A stretch of 64,000 nt of DNA from Xanthomonas arboricola pv. populi (lineage in GTDB: Bacteria > Pseudomonadota > Gammaproteobacteria > Xanthomonadales > Xanthomonadaceae). The stretch is from positions 128,547 through 192,546 of the forward strand of contig NZ_MDEB01000003.1 of assembly GCF_002939945.1 (NCBI RefSeq), read 5' to 3'. How positions within the stretch are numbered: the stretch's first letter is position 1; each line of letters opens with the position of its first letter. Under the pieces are notes generated by a model. That model was not told the DNA's origin, made no database searches, and worked only from the letters and a program-made list of their open reading frames with translations. Positions 35,141 through 45,478 of the stretch are shown one piece after another. A program made the position numbers and the translations under genes.

Positions 35141-35542
35141 ATGACTGAAAATATTGCTGCGGGTGGGGAACTCGCAGGACTGAAGGTGATGGTGATCGAT
35201 GATTCGAAGACCATTCGCCGCACCGCCGAGACGCTGCTGAAGCGGGAAGGCTGTGAAGTAGTGACGGCGACCGATGGTTTCGAGGCACTGGCCAAGATTG
35301 CCGACCAGCAACCTCAGATCATTTTTGTCGACATCATGATGCCGCGCCTGGATGGGTACCAGACGTGCGCGTTGATCAAGGGCAACCAGCTCTTCAAGTC
35401 GACGCCGGTGATCATGCTGTCGTCCAAGGACGGCCTGTTCGACAAGGCACGCGGCCGCATCGTCGGCTCCGAGCAATATCTGACCAAGCCGTTCACACGT
35501 GAAGAACTATTGAGCGCGATTCGCACGTACGTCCACGCCTGA
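35141..35542 (+). CDS. pilG: Twitching motility response regulator PilG
   Basis: A 133-residue receiver with an eight- to ten-residue N-terminal extension. The acidic pair is in 'MVIDDSKTIRRTAET', the phospho-acceptor Asp in 'IIFVDIMMPRLDGYQT', the switch in 'IMLSSKDG', and Lys in 'YLTKPF'. In Pseudomonas and Xanthomonas PilG receives phosphate from ChpA and promotes pilus extension. It opens the pilGHIJ-chpA operon; pilH follows after 17 bp. Confidence 0.94.
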   Translation: MTENIAAGGELAGLKVMVIDDSKTIRRTAETLLKREGCEVVTATDGFEALAKIADQQPQIIFVDIMMPRLDGYQTCALIKGNQLFKSTPVIMLSSKDGLFDKARGRIVGSEQYLTKPFTREELLSAIRTYVHA

Positions 35543-35559
35543 CCAGGGGGAAAGGCAAC

Positions 35560-35922
35560 ATGGCTCGAATTATATTGATCGAGGACTCGCCCACCGACAG
35601 GGCAGTCTTCAGTCAATGGCTGGAAAAAGCAGGCCATACGGTCGTCGCCACCGACAATGCCGAGGAGGGACTTGCGCTGATTCGCAGCCAGGCGCCCGAT
35701 CTGGTGCTGATGGACGTGGTGCTGCCCGGCATGAGCGGCTTCCAGGCAACGCGTGCATTGGCGCGCGACCAGGCCACCAAGGACATCCCCGTGCTGCTGG
35801 TCAGCACCAAGGGCATGGAAACCGACAAGGCCTGGGGTTTGCGACAAGGTGCCAGCGACTACATCGTCAAGCCGCCGCGCGAAGACGACCTGATCGCCCG
35901 CATCAAACAACTGGTGCGTTGA
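35560..35922 (+). CDS. pilH: Twitching motility response regulator PilH
   Basis: A 120-residue lone receiver: 'RIILIEDSPTDRAVFSQWL', phospho-acceptor in 'DLVLMDVVLPGMSG', 'LLVSTKGMETDKAWGLRQGA' and Lys in 'YIVKPP'. In the Pil-Chp system it acts against PilG, probably draining phosphate or favouring retraction. A GGGGGAAAGG ribosome site precedes the ATG. Its TGA overlaps the pilI start (TGATG). Confidence 0.94.
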   Translation: MARIILIEDSPTDRAVFSQWLEKAGHTVVATDNAEEGLALIRSQAPDLVLMDVVLPGMSGFQATRALARDQATKDIPVLLVSTKGMETDKAWGLRQGASDYIVKPPREDDLIARIKQLVR

Positions 35923-36452
35923 TGCGTTCTCCATTCGACATTCTCGAAGACTACGAGCGTCGTAGTCTTGCGCACGCCACGCCGCTGCCGGAACGCCAGT
36001 TCTCGGCCGATATCTGGCGCGGCGTCGGTTATCGCGTCGGTACCCGGCGGCTGGTCTCGGATTTCCGCGAAGTCGCAGAAATCGTGCCGATGCCGCCGGT
36101 CACGCCGGTGCCGGGCGCACAGCCCTGGTTGCTCGGCGTGGGCAACCTGCGCGGCAACCTGTTCCCGGTGATCGATCTGAAGCAGTTCCTGGAGGGCCGG
36201 CGGACGGTGCTGCAGGAAGGCCAGCGTGTGCTGATCATGCGCCAGAGCGGCGGCGACGTCGCGCTCACCATCGATGAGCTGTACGGCCAGCGCAGCTTCG
36301 AGCAGGTCCAGGCGGTCGAACCCGGCGAGCTGGCGCAAGGCCGCTACGCCCACTTCATCGACCGTGCCTTCCGCAACGAGACGCAGGACTGGGGTGTGTT
36401 CTCCCTGGCGTTGCTGTCGCGCACTCCTGAATTCCGGCAGGCCGCGGCCTAA
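35922..36452 (+). CDS. pilI: CheW-like coupling protein PilI
   Basis: A 176-residue CheW-domain adaptor linking receptor PilJ to kinase ChpA. The 'PWLLGVGNLRGNLFPVIDLKQFL' stretch (about residues 66-88) is the CheW signature. Start and pilH stop overlap, implying translational coupling. pilJ begins 39 bp downstream. Confidence 0.93.
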   Translation: MRSPFDILEDYERRSLAHATPLPERQFSADIWRGVGYRVGTRRLVSDFREVAEIVPMPPVTPVPGAQPWLLGVGNLRGNLFPVIDLKQFLEGRRTVLQEGQRVLIMRQSGGDVALTIDELYGQRSFEQVQAVEPGELAQGRYAHFIDRAFRNETQDWGVFSLALLSRTPEFRQAAA

Positions 36453-36491
36453 GCCGCGACCCCGCCACGTCATACAGATCGAGGTCGAACC

Positions 36492-38528
36492 ATGAGTACC
36501 GCCCCGGACGCCCGCAAGACCAACAAGCTCGGCAGCGTCAGCACCAGCTTCTGGCTTGGTTTGCTGGTGTTGTCGATGATCGTGTTCGGCGCCAATACCG
36601 GCGTCGCCACCTGGCAGGGCAGTCGCCTCGCCGGTGCCGGCACCGGCGCGGCCGATCTGCAGGTGCTGTCGCAGCAGCTGGCCAACCAGGGCCGCGAAGC
36701 GGTCTCCGGCGACCCCAAGGCGTTCGCCGCGTTCAAGGAGACCAAGGGCCGCATCGACAGCACCGTCAGCGAACTGGATGGCCGCTACGGCCAGGAAGGC
36801 TCGGTCGCCAGTGCGATGGCCCAGCTCAAGGCGACCTGGGTGCCGCTGAGCAAGAACGCCGATCAGGTCATCGCCAGCGAACCGGCGGTGCTCGGTCTGG
36901 CCGGCAACGCCGAACGCTTCTCCGGCAGCGTGCCGCAGCTGCAGGCGCAGTTGAACGAAGTGGTGCGCGCGATGACGGTCAGCGGCGCGCCCGCGTCGCA
37001 GGTCTACAACACGCTGCAGCAGGTCGTGGTCGCCGGCACCATGGCGCGCCGGGTGACCGAAATGCGCGCCGGCGGCGCCAGTGCCGCCGCCTCCGGCGAT
37101 GCGCTGGCGCGCGACTCGGTGGTGTTCACGCAGATGCTCGAAGGCCTGCGCGCAGGCAACGAGGAACTCGGGATCGTCGCAGTGCGCAACCCGGCCGCGC
37201 TGTCGGCGCTGGAGCAGTCGCAGGCGCAGTGGGCGACGATGAAGAAGGACGTCGACGCCATCCTGACCAGCTCGCGCAACCTGTTCGCCGCGCAGTCCTC
37301 GGCCGCCGCGCTGACCGCCGGCTCGAACAGGATGCTGGACGACAGCAAGAAGCTGTTCGATGCGTTCTCGGCGTTCGGCTCGGTGCGCGACACGCGCCTG
37401 TTTCCGAACTTCTGGCTGGGCGTGGTGTCCGGCCTGCTGGCGCTGCTGGCCATTATTGGTTTCGTCTGGAGTTGGGTGCGGGTGCGCTCGCGCGAACAGG
37501 ACGTGCGTTACCAGGCGCAGGTGGAATTCAACAGCCGCAACCAGCAGGCGATCATGCGGCTGCTGGACGAAATCAGCTCGCTCGGTGAGGGCGACCTGAC
37601 CGTCAAGGCCTCGGTGACCGAGGACATGACCGGCGCGATTGCAGACGCCATCAACTACGCCGTGGACGAATTGCGTCACCTGGTGACCACCATCAACGAC
37701 ACCTCGGCCAAGGTCGCCGTGTCGACCCAGGAAACCCAGGCCACGGCGATGCAGCTGGCCGACGCGGCCGGCCAGCAGGCCAACCAGATCACCACCGCCT
37801 CCGAGCGCATCAGCGAAATCGCCGCCAGCATCGAACAGGTGTCGCGCAACTCCACCGAGTCGGCCGAAGTGGCGCAGCGCTCGGTGGTGATCGCCGCCGA
37901 AGGTGCCGGCGTGGTGCGCGAGACGATCCAGGGCATGGACCAGATCCGCGACCAGATCCAGGAAACCTCCAAGCGCATCAAGCGTCTGGGCGAATCCTCG
38001 CAGGAGATCGGCTCGATCGTGGAACTGATCAACGACATTTCCGAGCAGACCAACATCCTGGCGCTCAACGCCGCGGTGCAGGCGGCCTCGGCGGGCGAGG
38101 CCGGTCGCGGCTTTGCGGTGGTGGCCGACGAAGTGCAGCGCCTGGCCGAACGCACCTCCGGTGCGACCCGCCGTATCGAGGGCCTGGTGCAGACCATTCA
38201 GGCCGATACCAACGAGGCGGTCAGCTCGATGGAGCAGACCACCTCCGAAGTGGTGTCCGGTGCACGCCTGGCCGAAGACGCCGGTACCGCGCTGACCGAA
38301 ATCGAGCGCGTGTCCAACGCCTTGAACAACCTGATCAAGAACATCTCCATCGCCGCGCACCAGCAGTCGGCCGCAGCGACGGATATCACACACACCATGG
38401 GCGTGATCCGTCAGATCACCAGCCAGACATCGCAGGGTGCGGAGCAGACGGCCGAGTCGATCGGCAACCTGGCTCAGCTCGCTGCCGATCTGCGGCGTTC
38501 GGTCGCCGACTTCAAGCTGCCGGCGTGA
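36492..38528 (+). CDS. pilJ: Methyl-accepting chemotaxis receptor PilJ
   Basis: A 678-residue receptor with two membrane spans ('FWLGLLVLSMIVFGA' near residue 17 and 'FWLGVVSGLLALLAIIGFVW' near 303), a helical PilJ-type periplasmic sensor between them, a HAMP segment, and a cytoplasmic signalling domain with the hairpin-tip sequence 'ISEQTNILALNAAVQAAS' followed by 'GEAGRGFAVVADEVQRLAERT'. It senses a pilus- or surface-derived cue and controls ChpA. No methyltransferase for it is encoded in the cluster. Confidence 0.94.
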   Translation: MSTAPDARKTNKLGSVSTSFWLGLLVLSMIVFGANTGVATWQGSRLAGAGTGAADLQVLSQQLANQGREAVSGDPKAFAAFKETKGRIDSTVSELDGRYGQEGSVASAMAQLKATWVPLSKNADQVIASEPAVLGLAGNAERFSGSVPQLQAQLNEVVRAMTVSGAPASQVYNTLQQVVVAGTMARRVTEMRAGGASAAASGDALARDSVVFTQMLEGLRAGNEELGIVAVRNPAALSALEQSQAQWATMKKDVDAILTSSRNLFAAQSSAAALTAGSNRMLDDSKKLFDAFSAFGSVRDTRLFPNFWLGVVSGLLALLAIIGFVWSWVRVRSREQDVRYQAQVEFNSRNQQAIMRLLDEISSLGEGDLTVKASVTEDMTGAIADAINYAVDELRHLVTTINDTSAKVAVSTQETQATAMQLADAAGQQANQITTASERISEIAASIEQVSRNSTESAEVAQRSVVIAAEGAGVVRETIQGMDQIRDQIQETSKRIKRLGESSQEIGSIVELINDISEQTNILALNAAVQAASAGEAGRGFAVVADEVQRLAERTSGATRRIEGLVQTIQADTNEAVSSMEQTTSEVVSGARLAEDAGTALTEIERVSNALNNLIKNISIAAHQQSAAATDITHTMGVIRQITSQTSQGAEQTAESIGNLAQLAADLRRSVADFKLPA

Positions 38529-38641
38529 GCACGACGCGGAACGGGAAAGGATCAGCAGATGGCGCGTAGTCGCGTTACGTCGATGCAGGAACAGACCGGT
38601 GGCCGCCTTGGCGGTACGCCGGCCGTAGGCAGGGGGCTGCA

Positions 38642-41600
38642 ATGAGTGCGCTTCGCGATGCGATGAGTCACGCCGCGCTGGGCTGGGTCAAGCCGGAGCT
38701 GGACGAGACGTTGCGCCAGGCGCGCAACGAGATCGAGTACTTTGCCGAAGAACCGTCCGACACCAGCCGGATGCGCTTCTGCGCCGGCTATCTGCACCAG
38801 GTGCAGGGCACCTTGCGCATGGTCGAGTTGTACGCCCCGGCGATGGTGGCCGAAGAGCTCGAGCTGCTGGCCCAGGCCGTGCAGGTCGGCGAGGTGGCCG
38901 ACCGCGACGAAGCCTGCGCCATGCTGATGCGCGGCACCGTGCTGCTGCCCGATTACCTGGAGCGCCTGCAGAACGGTCACCGCGACATTCCGATCGTGCT
39001 GCTGCCGCTGCTCAATGAAATCCGTGCCACGCGTGGTCAGCTCGGTCTGAACGAAAGCGTGCTGTTCGCGTTCGATCCGCAGGCCGGCGTCGCCACCGAG
39101 GCCGAACTGGATCATGCCCGCGGCAGTCTGAGCGGGCGCAATCGCGAATTGCTCGACACCGTCGGCAACGCGGTCAAGGAAGAATTGCTGCGCGTGAAGG
39201 ATGCGCTTGACCTGCACCTGCGCACCGGCGGCGAGATCGCCGAACTGCAGACCCAGGTCAAGGATCTCGGTAGCGTTGCCGACACCCTGGGCATGATGGG
39301 ACTGGGCGTGGCGCGCAATGTGGTCGTGCAGCAGCGCGATGCGCTGGCGCGCGTGGTCGACGGCCAGGTGCAGATGGACGAAGGCGTGCTGCTGGATATC
39401 GCCGGCGCGCTGCTCTATGTCGATGCCTCGCTGGATGACCAGGTCGCCAGCCTCGGCGCCGATGTCGGCGACGGCAATGAAGCCAGCAACAGCGCCACTT
39501 CTTCGGAAGTGCGGCGCACCGTGGACGTGCTGGCGCAGGAGGCGATCGCCAATTTCGGTGCGGCGCGCGAGCATTTCGTCGCCTTCATCGAGACCAACTG
39601 GGATCATGCCCGTCTGACCGATGTGCCGCATCTGCTCGGCGAAGTCGGCGGTGGCCTGCGCATCCTCGAACTGCCGCAGGCGGCCGATTATCTGGAAGGC
39701 GTGCGCCGCTACGTCGATCTGGAATTGATCGGCAAGCAGCGCGTGCCCAGCGGTCGCCAGCTGGACACCCTGGCCGATGCGATGGCGAGCCTGGAGTACT
39801 ACCTGGAAGCCCTGCGCGAGCGCCGTCCCGGCCGCGAGGAGATTCTGGAGATCACCCGCAACAGCCTGGAAACGCTGCGCTACTGGCCGCTGCCCTCGGG
39901 CCAGCCGTCCGACCTGCCGGTCGGTGCCGACCAGCCGGGCAGCGTGGCCGAGCCGCAGCCGCTCGCCGCATCGCTCGCACAGCAAGCCGGTGCTCCGGCG
40001 CTGGCGGCCAACGACGCTGCACCGACGCCGTCGCTTGAGTGGGCCAACGAAACCGTGGTCGAGGTGCCGTTTGCCGCCAGCGTGGTGCACGACACCGGCG
40101 CTGCCGCCACCGATACGGTGTTCTCGTTCGACCCGGTCGCCGCCGAGGAAACCGTCTCCGGCCAGGCGCATGTGCCGTTGACGGTTGCACCGCTGGACCT
40201 GTCCGACGATGGCGCGCAGGCGCCCGGCGACTGGCAGCTGGAAACCACCGAGCAGACCGCACCGATCGCCACCTCCGTATTCGACCCGGTGTCGGCCGAG
40301 CAGGACGGCAGCGTGTCGGCCGATGCCACGCAGGTCAGCTACACCGTGGACCTGAGTGCGCTGGAGCAGGACGACAGCGCCACGCCGGCGGTTGCCGACC
40401 AAGCGCCGCTGCAGATCGAGCAGATCGAGCTGCCCGGCGACGCCGACCAGACCGGGGCACCGCTGGACTTCATCGCGCAGGCTCAAACCGGCCGCGCGCA
40501 GACCAGCATGGACGATGCGTTCTCGCCGCCATCGCTGCCGCCCGTCGCGCCAAAGGAGCTGGACGACCCGTTCGTCGAATCCGTACCCGAACCGCAGCCA
40601 GCCCCGGCCGACGAAGGCTCCGAGCACGGCACGCCACGCGTGCAGCAGGCCGTGGTCAGCGAGTTCGAACTGGACGCCGCATCGACGGCGTTCCTGGCCC
40701 AGCTCGACGCGGCCGCCGCGCAGTTCGACGTGCAGCATCTGCAGGCAGCGCAGACGACCGCTGCCGACGCCCAGGCTGCGAAGGCAGCGCCCGAGCCTGC
40801 AGGGAGCGAACCGGCCCAGGCCGATGCCGATGCCGGCATCTTCGGCGGCTTTGGCGACAGCGATATCGACGACGATATCCGCGACGTGTTCCTGGAGGAA
40901 TTCGACGAAGAACTGGTCAACCTGGGCCAGCTGCTGTCGGTATGGCGTGCCGCACCGCACAGCCAGGACAACCTGCGCCCGATCCGCCGCGTCTTCCACA
41001 CCTTGAAGGGCAGCGGCCGCCTGGTCGGCGCGCAGGTGCTCGGCGAGTTCAGCTGGAAGATCGAGAGCATGCTCAATCGCGTGCTCGACAATTCGCGGCC
41101 GGCCAGCCCGGCGGTGGTGGCGATGGTCGAACTGGCCTACGAAGTGCTGCCGCAGTGCAACGCCGCATTGCGCGGCCAGGGCCGCATCAGCGCCGATCTG
41201 CAGGACATCCAGGCAGTTGCCGAGCGTGTGGCCGCGGGCGAAGAGGCCTATTACGTGGCCGCGCCGGCGATGCCGGTGGCTGCGGAGGTCGCCTTCGTTC
41301 CGGCAGTGGCAGGCGTGTTCGCTGCGAGCGGCGGCACCCCGGCCTCGGTGGACAGCGTGCTGCGCGAGATCCTGGAAGCCGAAGTCGCCACCCATCTGGA
41401 CACCGTCAACGCATGGCTGCAGGCCAGCCAGGCCGAGCCGCAGTTGGCGAGCGAAGCATTGCTGCGCGCCGTGCACACCATGAGTGGCGCGTTTGCGATG
41501 ACCGACGTGCCGGAAATCACCCTGGTGACCACCCCGGCCGAAAGCTACGTCAAGCGTCTGCTCGCCGCATCGCTGACTCCATCGCAGGAAGGCATCGACG

Positions 41601-44600
41601 CCATCGCCGCAACGGCAGCGGCAATCGCCACCACCGTGACCGCCTTGCGCGCCGATGCGCCGTTGATTCCGTCGTTTGCGCCGTTGACCGAGCGCCTGCG
41701 CGCGTTGGTGGAGACGCTGCCGGAAGCGCAGTGGCCACCGCAGGCACTCCTGGACGAACTGGAGGAACTGGAGGCGCCGGGCGAAACGGCCATCAGCAGC
41801 GAGTCGGCGGTCGAGCTGACCGGTGCGCAGGATCTGTCGCAGTATCTGGACGCCAGCGCCCTGCCGTCGGATGCGACCGATCCCCGTGCGCCCGTGCATG
41901 TCGCCGATGACGCGGCGCAGGATGCCGATGCGCCCGCCGACGCAGCGATCGCGGTGGACGAGCTGGCCGAGGCCGAGGCCGAAGACACCTCGGCGCTTGC
42001 GCTGGAAGCACCGGCACCGCACGAACAGGCGCAGGCGGCTGACGTTGCTGCGCTGGAGCAGGAGCAGGGTGTCGAATCGGTCGATACCGCGCAGGTAACG
42101 GCCGGGGATGCACGCGCATCCGATGCGGGAACGGAGCAGGTCGCCGAGGCGTTGCACGGCGGTACTAGCCAGCACCAGCAACAGCGCCAGCACGCAGACG
42201 AAGCCGAGTCGCTTGGCGTCGATGCGCACGACACGCCGGCCGATGAGCCGGTGGTCGACGCCGATGCCTGGGATGCGACCGGGTTGCAGCAGGCCGGCAG
42301 CGTCGATGCTGCATCGCATGATCAAGCAGGCGACGTAACGGAAGCTGGCGAGCACGTGGCAGTGGACGAGTTGTCCGACGCCGAAGCCGTGTTGGGCGAC
42401 GCGCAGACGCTCGCCGCGCCCGAAGCCGGGCATGTTGATGCCGAACGTGCAGACGCCGAGCAGCCGTCGTTGGGCGAGCGGTCGTCTTCCGAACAGCACG
42501 CCCTGTCGGGCGAGCAGGCGCAGCCGCAGGAATCTGCGTACGCGCCTGCGCAATCGGAAGCGCCCGTCGATTCGAGCGAGCAGGAGCGCCCGGACGCACA
42601 CGCACACGCGCATGCCAACGAAGCCCGATACGTTGCGGAGGCAGACCACGCTGCAGAAGCGGAGCACGCTGTAGCGGCAGAACAGGCCGCAGATGCAGAG
42701 CACGCGGCGGAAGCCCAGCAGGCTGCCGAAGCGCTACCCGAGCAGACCATCGAGTCGGTGCAGGCCTTCGAGATGGCGCAGGTCGCCGATCGGGTCGAAG
42801 AGACCGGCGATCCGCAGTCGGACATCGCGCCGGAGCTGCAGTCGGACGTCGTCGCGGACGCCGAGGCGGATACCCATGCCGATGCCGAGGTCCACGCGCA
42901 GCATCCAGACGCAGACGCAGACGCAGACGCGACGCTCGAGGCTACCAACGCAACGGATCCTCTCGGGCATCCGGAGCAAGTCGAACACACCGAACAAGTC
43001 GGACACACCGACCAAGTCGAGCAAGTCGAACAAGCCGAATCCGCAAGCGAACACGAAGGCGCTGCAGCCGTGCCCTTCAGCGCGCCGGTGGAAGACGCCG
43101 CATCAGCCGATATCGCCGCCAACGCTGTGGGCGCAGCCTTCGATACCGGCCCGCTCAACTTCGACCAGCTCGATGGCGAACTGGTCGACATCTTCGTCGA
43201 GGAAGGCCGCGATCTGCTCGACCATTGCGATGGTCTGCTCGCCCGCATGCGCGAAGTGCCGGAAGACCGCGAGGTCCTCAACGGACTGCAGCGCGATCTG
43301 CACACGCTCAAGGGCGGCGCGCGCATGGCCGGCATCAATGCCATCGGCGATCTCGGCCATGCGATCGAATCGCTGCTCGAAGCGGTGGCGGCCAACCGTA
43401 CCGACATCGACCGCGACGACGTGCGCCTGTTCGAGCGCGGCTTCGACCGTCTGCACCAGCTGTTGACCCGCACCGGCATGCACCGCGCCGTGGCGATGCC
43501 GACCGACCTGGTGGACGCCTTCGAGACCCGTACCCGTGGCCGCAATGCCGCCGCGCCCAGCGACGCCGATGCGCGTGCGATCGCCAAGGCATCGGTGGAG
43601 CCGGCACCGCTGTCGGCGCCGGTGCCGGTCGAGGGCCAGAGCGAAGAAGACTTCCTGCCGCGCGTGCAGCAGGAGCAGGTGCGCGTGCGCGCCGACCTGC
43701 TCGACCGCCTGGTCAACCACGCCGGCGAAGTGGCGATCTACCGCTCGCGGCTGGAGCAGCAGTTGGGCGCGTTCCGCGGCGCCATGGGCGAACTGGATCG
43801 CACCAACGCCCGTCTGCGCGACCAGTTGCGGCGTCTGGATCTGGAAACCGAAGCGCAGATCGTGGCGCGTTATCAGCGCGAGCAGGACCAGGGCGATCGC
43901 ACCTTCGACCCGCTGGAACTGGACCGCTTCTCCACCCTGCAGCAGCTCAGCCGCGCGCTGAACGAATCGGCCGCCGACCTGGGCGGTCTGCAAGGGGTGC
44001 TGGAAGATCTCTCGCGTCAATACGACGGCCTGCTGCAACAGCAGTCGCGCGTCAGCTCCGAGCTGCAGGACGGTTTGATGCGCGCGCGCATGGTGCCGTT
44101 CGACGGCCTGGTGCCGCGTCTGCGCCGCGTGGTCCGCCAGGCCGCCAGCGACACCGGCAAGCAGGTGCATCTGCTGCTGGAAGGCACCCAGGGCGAGCTG
44201 GATCGCAACGTGCTCGATCGCATGGTCGCGCCGCTGGAACACATGCTGCGCAACTCGGTGGCGCATGGTCTGGAAACGCCGGAGCAACGGCGCGACGCAG
44301 GCAAGCCGGAAGAGGGCAGCATCGCGATCCGTCTGCGCCGCGAAGGCTCGGAAATCGTGCTGGAAGTGGCCGACGACGGCGCCGGGCTGGACCGCGAGGC
44401 GATCCGTCGCCGCGGCGAGCAGCGCGGCCTGATCGAACCCGGCCAGGAGCTCAGCGAGGCCGAACTCGATGGGCTGATCTTCGCCTCCGGCTTCAGTACC
44501 TCCGAGCAGGTCAGCCAGCTGGCCGGCCGTGGCGTGGGCATGGATGTGGTGCGCAACGAAGTGCGTCAGCTCGGCGGCTCGGTGGACATCCACTCGGTGC

Positions 44601-45478
44601 GCGGCCAGGGCGTGACCTTCACCCTGCGCCTGCCGCAGACGCTGGCGGTCACCCAGGCGGTGTTCGTGCGTATCGGCGACACCACCTTCGCGGTGCCGGT
44701 GGGGTCGGTCAGCGGTATCGGCCGCATCTCGCGCAGCCGTTACGAGTCCGGGCAGGGCGGCTACCACTACGCTGGCGAAGAGTACGTCCTGCACGATCTC
44801 GGCTCGCTGGTCGGCCAGGCCGCCGCGCGTGCCGATGGTCAGGCGCAGGTGCCGTTGCTGCTGGTGCGCGCGGGCGATCTGCGCGCGGCGGTGGCGATCG
44901 ACCAGGTGCTGGGCAACCGCGAAATCGTGGTCAAGCCGGTGGGCCTGCAGATCGCCTCGGTGCCGGGCATCTACGGCGCCACCATCACCGGCGATGGCCG
45001 TGTGGTGGTGATCCTGGACGTGGCCCCGCTGGTGCGTCGCTATCTCAGCCAGCCGGCGCGTCCGGCGCTGGAAACACCGGCCGAATCGCAGCGCCAGGTG
45101 CCGTTGGTGATGGTGGTGGACGATTCGCTGACCATGCGCAAGGTCACCAGCCGCGTGCTGGAACGCCACAATCTGGATGTCACCACCGCACGCGATGGTG
45201 TCGAGGCATTGGAACTGCTGCAGGAGCGCGTGCCCGACCTGATGCTGCTGGACATCGAAATGCCGCGCATGGACGGCTACGAGCTGGCGACCGCGATGCA
45301 TGCCGACCCGCGCTTCAAGGCGGTGCCGATCGTGATGATCACCTCACGCAGCGGCGAGAAGCATCGCCAGCGCGCCTTCGAGATCGGCGTGCAGCGTTAT
45401 CTGGGCAAGCCTTACCAAGAGTTGGATCTGATGCGAAACGTGTATGACCTGCTGGGGATCGCCCGTGTCCGAGAATAA
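38642..45478 (+). CDS. chpA: Hybrid chemotaxis kinase ChpA (PilL)
   Basis: A 2278-residue CheA-type kinase for type IV pilus control. Visible modules: an N-terminal Hpt-like bundle ('HQVQGTLRM', His52); Hpt with 'HTLKGSGR' (His786); Hpt-like with 'HTMSGAFAM' (His945); a long Ala/Glu/Asp/Gln-rich linker, about residues 1060-1480; the best Hpt 'HTLKGGARM' (His1554); dimerisation and HATPase domains ('HMLRNSVAHG', 'FSTSEQVSQLAGRGVGMDVV'); a CheW domain; and a C-terminal receiver with phospho-acceptor Asp2204 in 'LMLLDIEMPRMDG'. Several Hpts and a terminal receiver suggest phosphate shuttling to PilG and PilH. The start lies 113 bp after pilJ. Its last 14 bases overlap the next gene. Confidence 0.95.
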   Translation: MSALRDAMSHAALGWVKPELDETLRQARNEIEYFAEEPSDTSRMRFCAGYLHQVQGTLRMVELYAPAMVAEELELLAQAVQVGEVADRDEACAMLMRGTVLLPDYLERLQNGHRDIPIVLLPLLNEIRATRGQLGLNESVLFAFDPQAGVATEAELDHARGSLSGRNRELLDTVGNAVKEELLRVKDALDLHLRTGGEIAELQTQVKDLGSVADTLGMMGLGVARNVVVQQRDALARVVDGQVQMDEGVLLDIAGALLYVDASLDDQVASLGADVGDGNEASNSATSSEVRRTVDVLAQEAIANFGAAREHFVAFIETNWDHARLTDVPHLLGEVGGGLRILELPQAADYLEGVRRYVDLELIGKQRVPSGRQLDTLADAMASLEYYLEALRERRPGREEILEITRNSLETLRYWPLPSGQPSDLPVGADQPGSVAEPQPLAASLAQQAGAPALAANDAAPTPSLEWANETVVEVPFAASVVHDTGAAATDTVFSFDPVAAEETVSGQAHVPLTVAPLDLSDDGAQAPGDWQLETTEQTAPIATSVFDPVSAEQDGSVSADATQVSYTVDLSALEQDDSATPAVADQAPLQIEQIELPGDADQTGAPLDFIAQAQTGRAQTSMDDAFSPPSLPPVAPKELDDPFVESVPEPQPAPADEGSEHGTPRVQQAVVSEFELDAASTAFLAQLDAAAAQFDVQHLQAAQTTAADAQAAKAAPEPAGSEPAQADADAGIFGGFGDSDIDDDIRDVFLEEFDEELVNLGQLLSVWRAAPHSQDNLRPIRRVFHTLKGSGRLVGAQVLGEFSWKIESMLNRVLDNSRPASPAVVAMVELAYEVLPQCNAALRGQGRISADLQDIQAVAERVAAGEEAYYVAAPAMPVAAEVAFVPAVAGVFAASGGTPASVDSVLREILEAEVATHLDTVNAWLQASQAEPQLASEALLRAVHTMSGAFAMTDVPEITLVTTPAESYVKRLLAASLTPSQEGIDAIAATAAAIATTVTALRADAPLIPSFAPLTERLRALVETLPEAQWPPQALLDELEELEAPGETAISSESAVELTGAQDLSQYLDASALPSDATDPRAPVHVADDAAQDADAPADAAIAVDELAEAEAEDTSALALEAPAPHEQAQAADVAALEQEQGVESVDTAQVTAGDARASDAGTEQVAEALHGGTSQHQQQRQHADEAESLGVDAHDTPADEPVVDADAWDATGLQQAGSVDAASHDQAGDVTEAGEHVAVDELSDAEAVLGDAQTLAAPEAGHVDAERADAEQPSLGERSSSEQHALSGEQAQPQESAYAPAQSEAPVDSSEQERPDAHAHAHANEARYVAEADHAAEAEHAVAAEQAADAEHAAEAQQAAEALPEQTIESVQAFEMAQVADRVEETGDPQSDIAPELQSDVVADAEADTHADAEVHAQHPDADADADATLEATNATDPLGHPEQVEHTEQVGHTDQVEQVEQAESASEHEGAAAVPFSAPVEDAASADIAANAVGAAFDTGPLNFDQLDGELVDIFVEEGRDLLDHCDGLLARMREVPEDREVLNGLQRDLHTLKGGARMAGINAIGDLGHAIESLLEAVAANRTDIDRDDVRLFERGFDRLHQLLTRTGMHRAVAMPTDLVDAFETRTRGRNAAAPSDADARAIAKASVEPAPLSAPVPVEGQSEEDFLPRVQQEQVRVRADLLDRLVNHAGEVAIYRSRLEQQLGAFRGAMGELDRTNARLRDQLRRLDLETEAQIVARYQREQDQGDRTFDPLELDRFSTLQQLSRALNESAADLGGLQGVLEDLSRQYDGLLQQQSRVSSELQDGLMRARMVPFDGLVPRLRRVVRQAASDTGKQVHLLLEGTQGELDRNVLDRMVAPLEHMLRNSVAHGLETPEQRRDAGKPEEGSIAIRLRREGSEIVLEVADDGAGLDREAIRRRGEQRGLIEPGQELSEAELDGLIFASGFSTSEQVSQLAGRGVGMDVVRNEVRQLGGSVDIHSVRGQGVTFTLRLPQTLAVTQAVFVRIGDTTFAVPVGSVSGIGRISRSRYESGQGGYHYAGEEYVLHDLGSLVGQAAARADGQAQVPLLLVRAGDLRAAVAIDQVLGNREIVVKPVGLQIASVPGIYGATITGDGRVVVILDVAPLVRRYLSQPARPALETPAESQRQVPLVMVVDDSLTMRKVTSRVLERHNLDVTTARDGVEALELLQERVPDLMLLDIEMPRMDGYELATAMHADPRFKAVPIVMITSRSGEKHRQRAFEIGVQRYLGKPYQELDLMRNVYDLLGIARVRE
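42908..42933 (+). repeat. Hexamer repeat inside chpA linker
   Basis: The six-base unit GACGCA is repeated about four times and encodes alternating Asp-Ala. Because the period is a multiple of three, slippage would change linker length without a frameshift. Confidence 0.7.
42974..43038 (+). repeat. 18-bp tandem repeat inside chpA linker
   Basis: About three and a half imperfect copies of an 18-base unit (first copy GAGCAAGTCGAACACACC at 42974-42991, next at 42992-43009 and 43010-43027). Each encodes six residues of the type Glu-Gln-Val-Glu/Gly-His-Thr. It lies in the disordered linker before His1554 and is in frame. Confidence 0.75.

Noticed and set aside
38552..45301. Very long open frames on the minus strand opposite chpA
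   Set aside because: They mirror the GC-rich codon pattern of chpA, show no domain, and contain none of the motifs that are unmistakable in the plus-strand frame.
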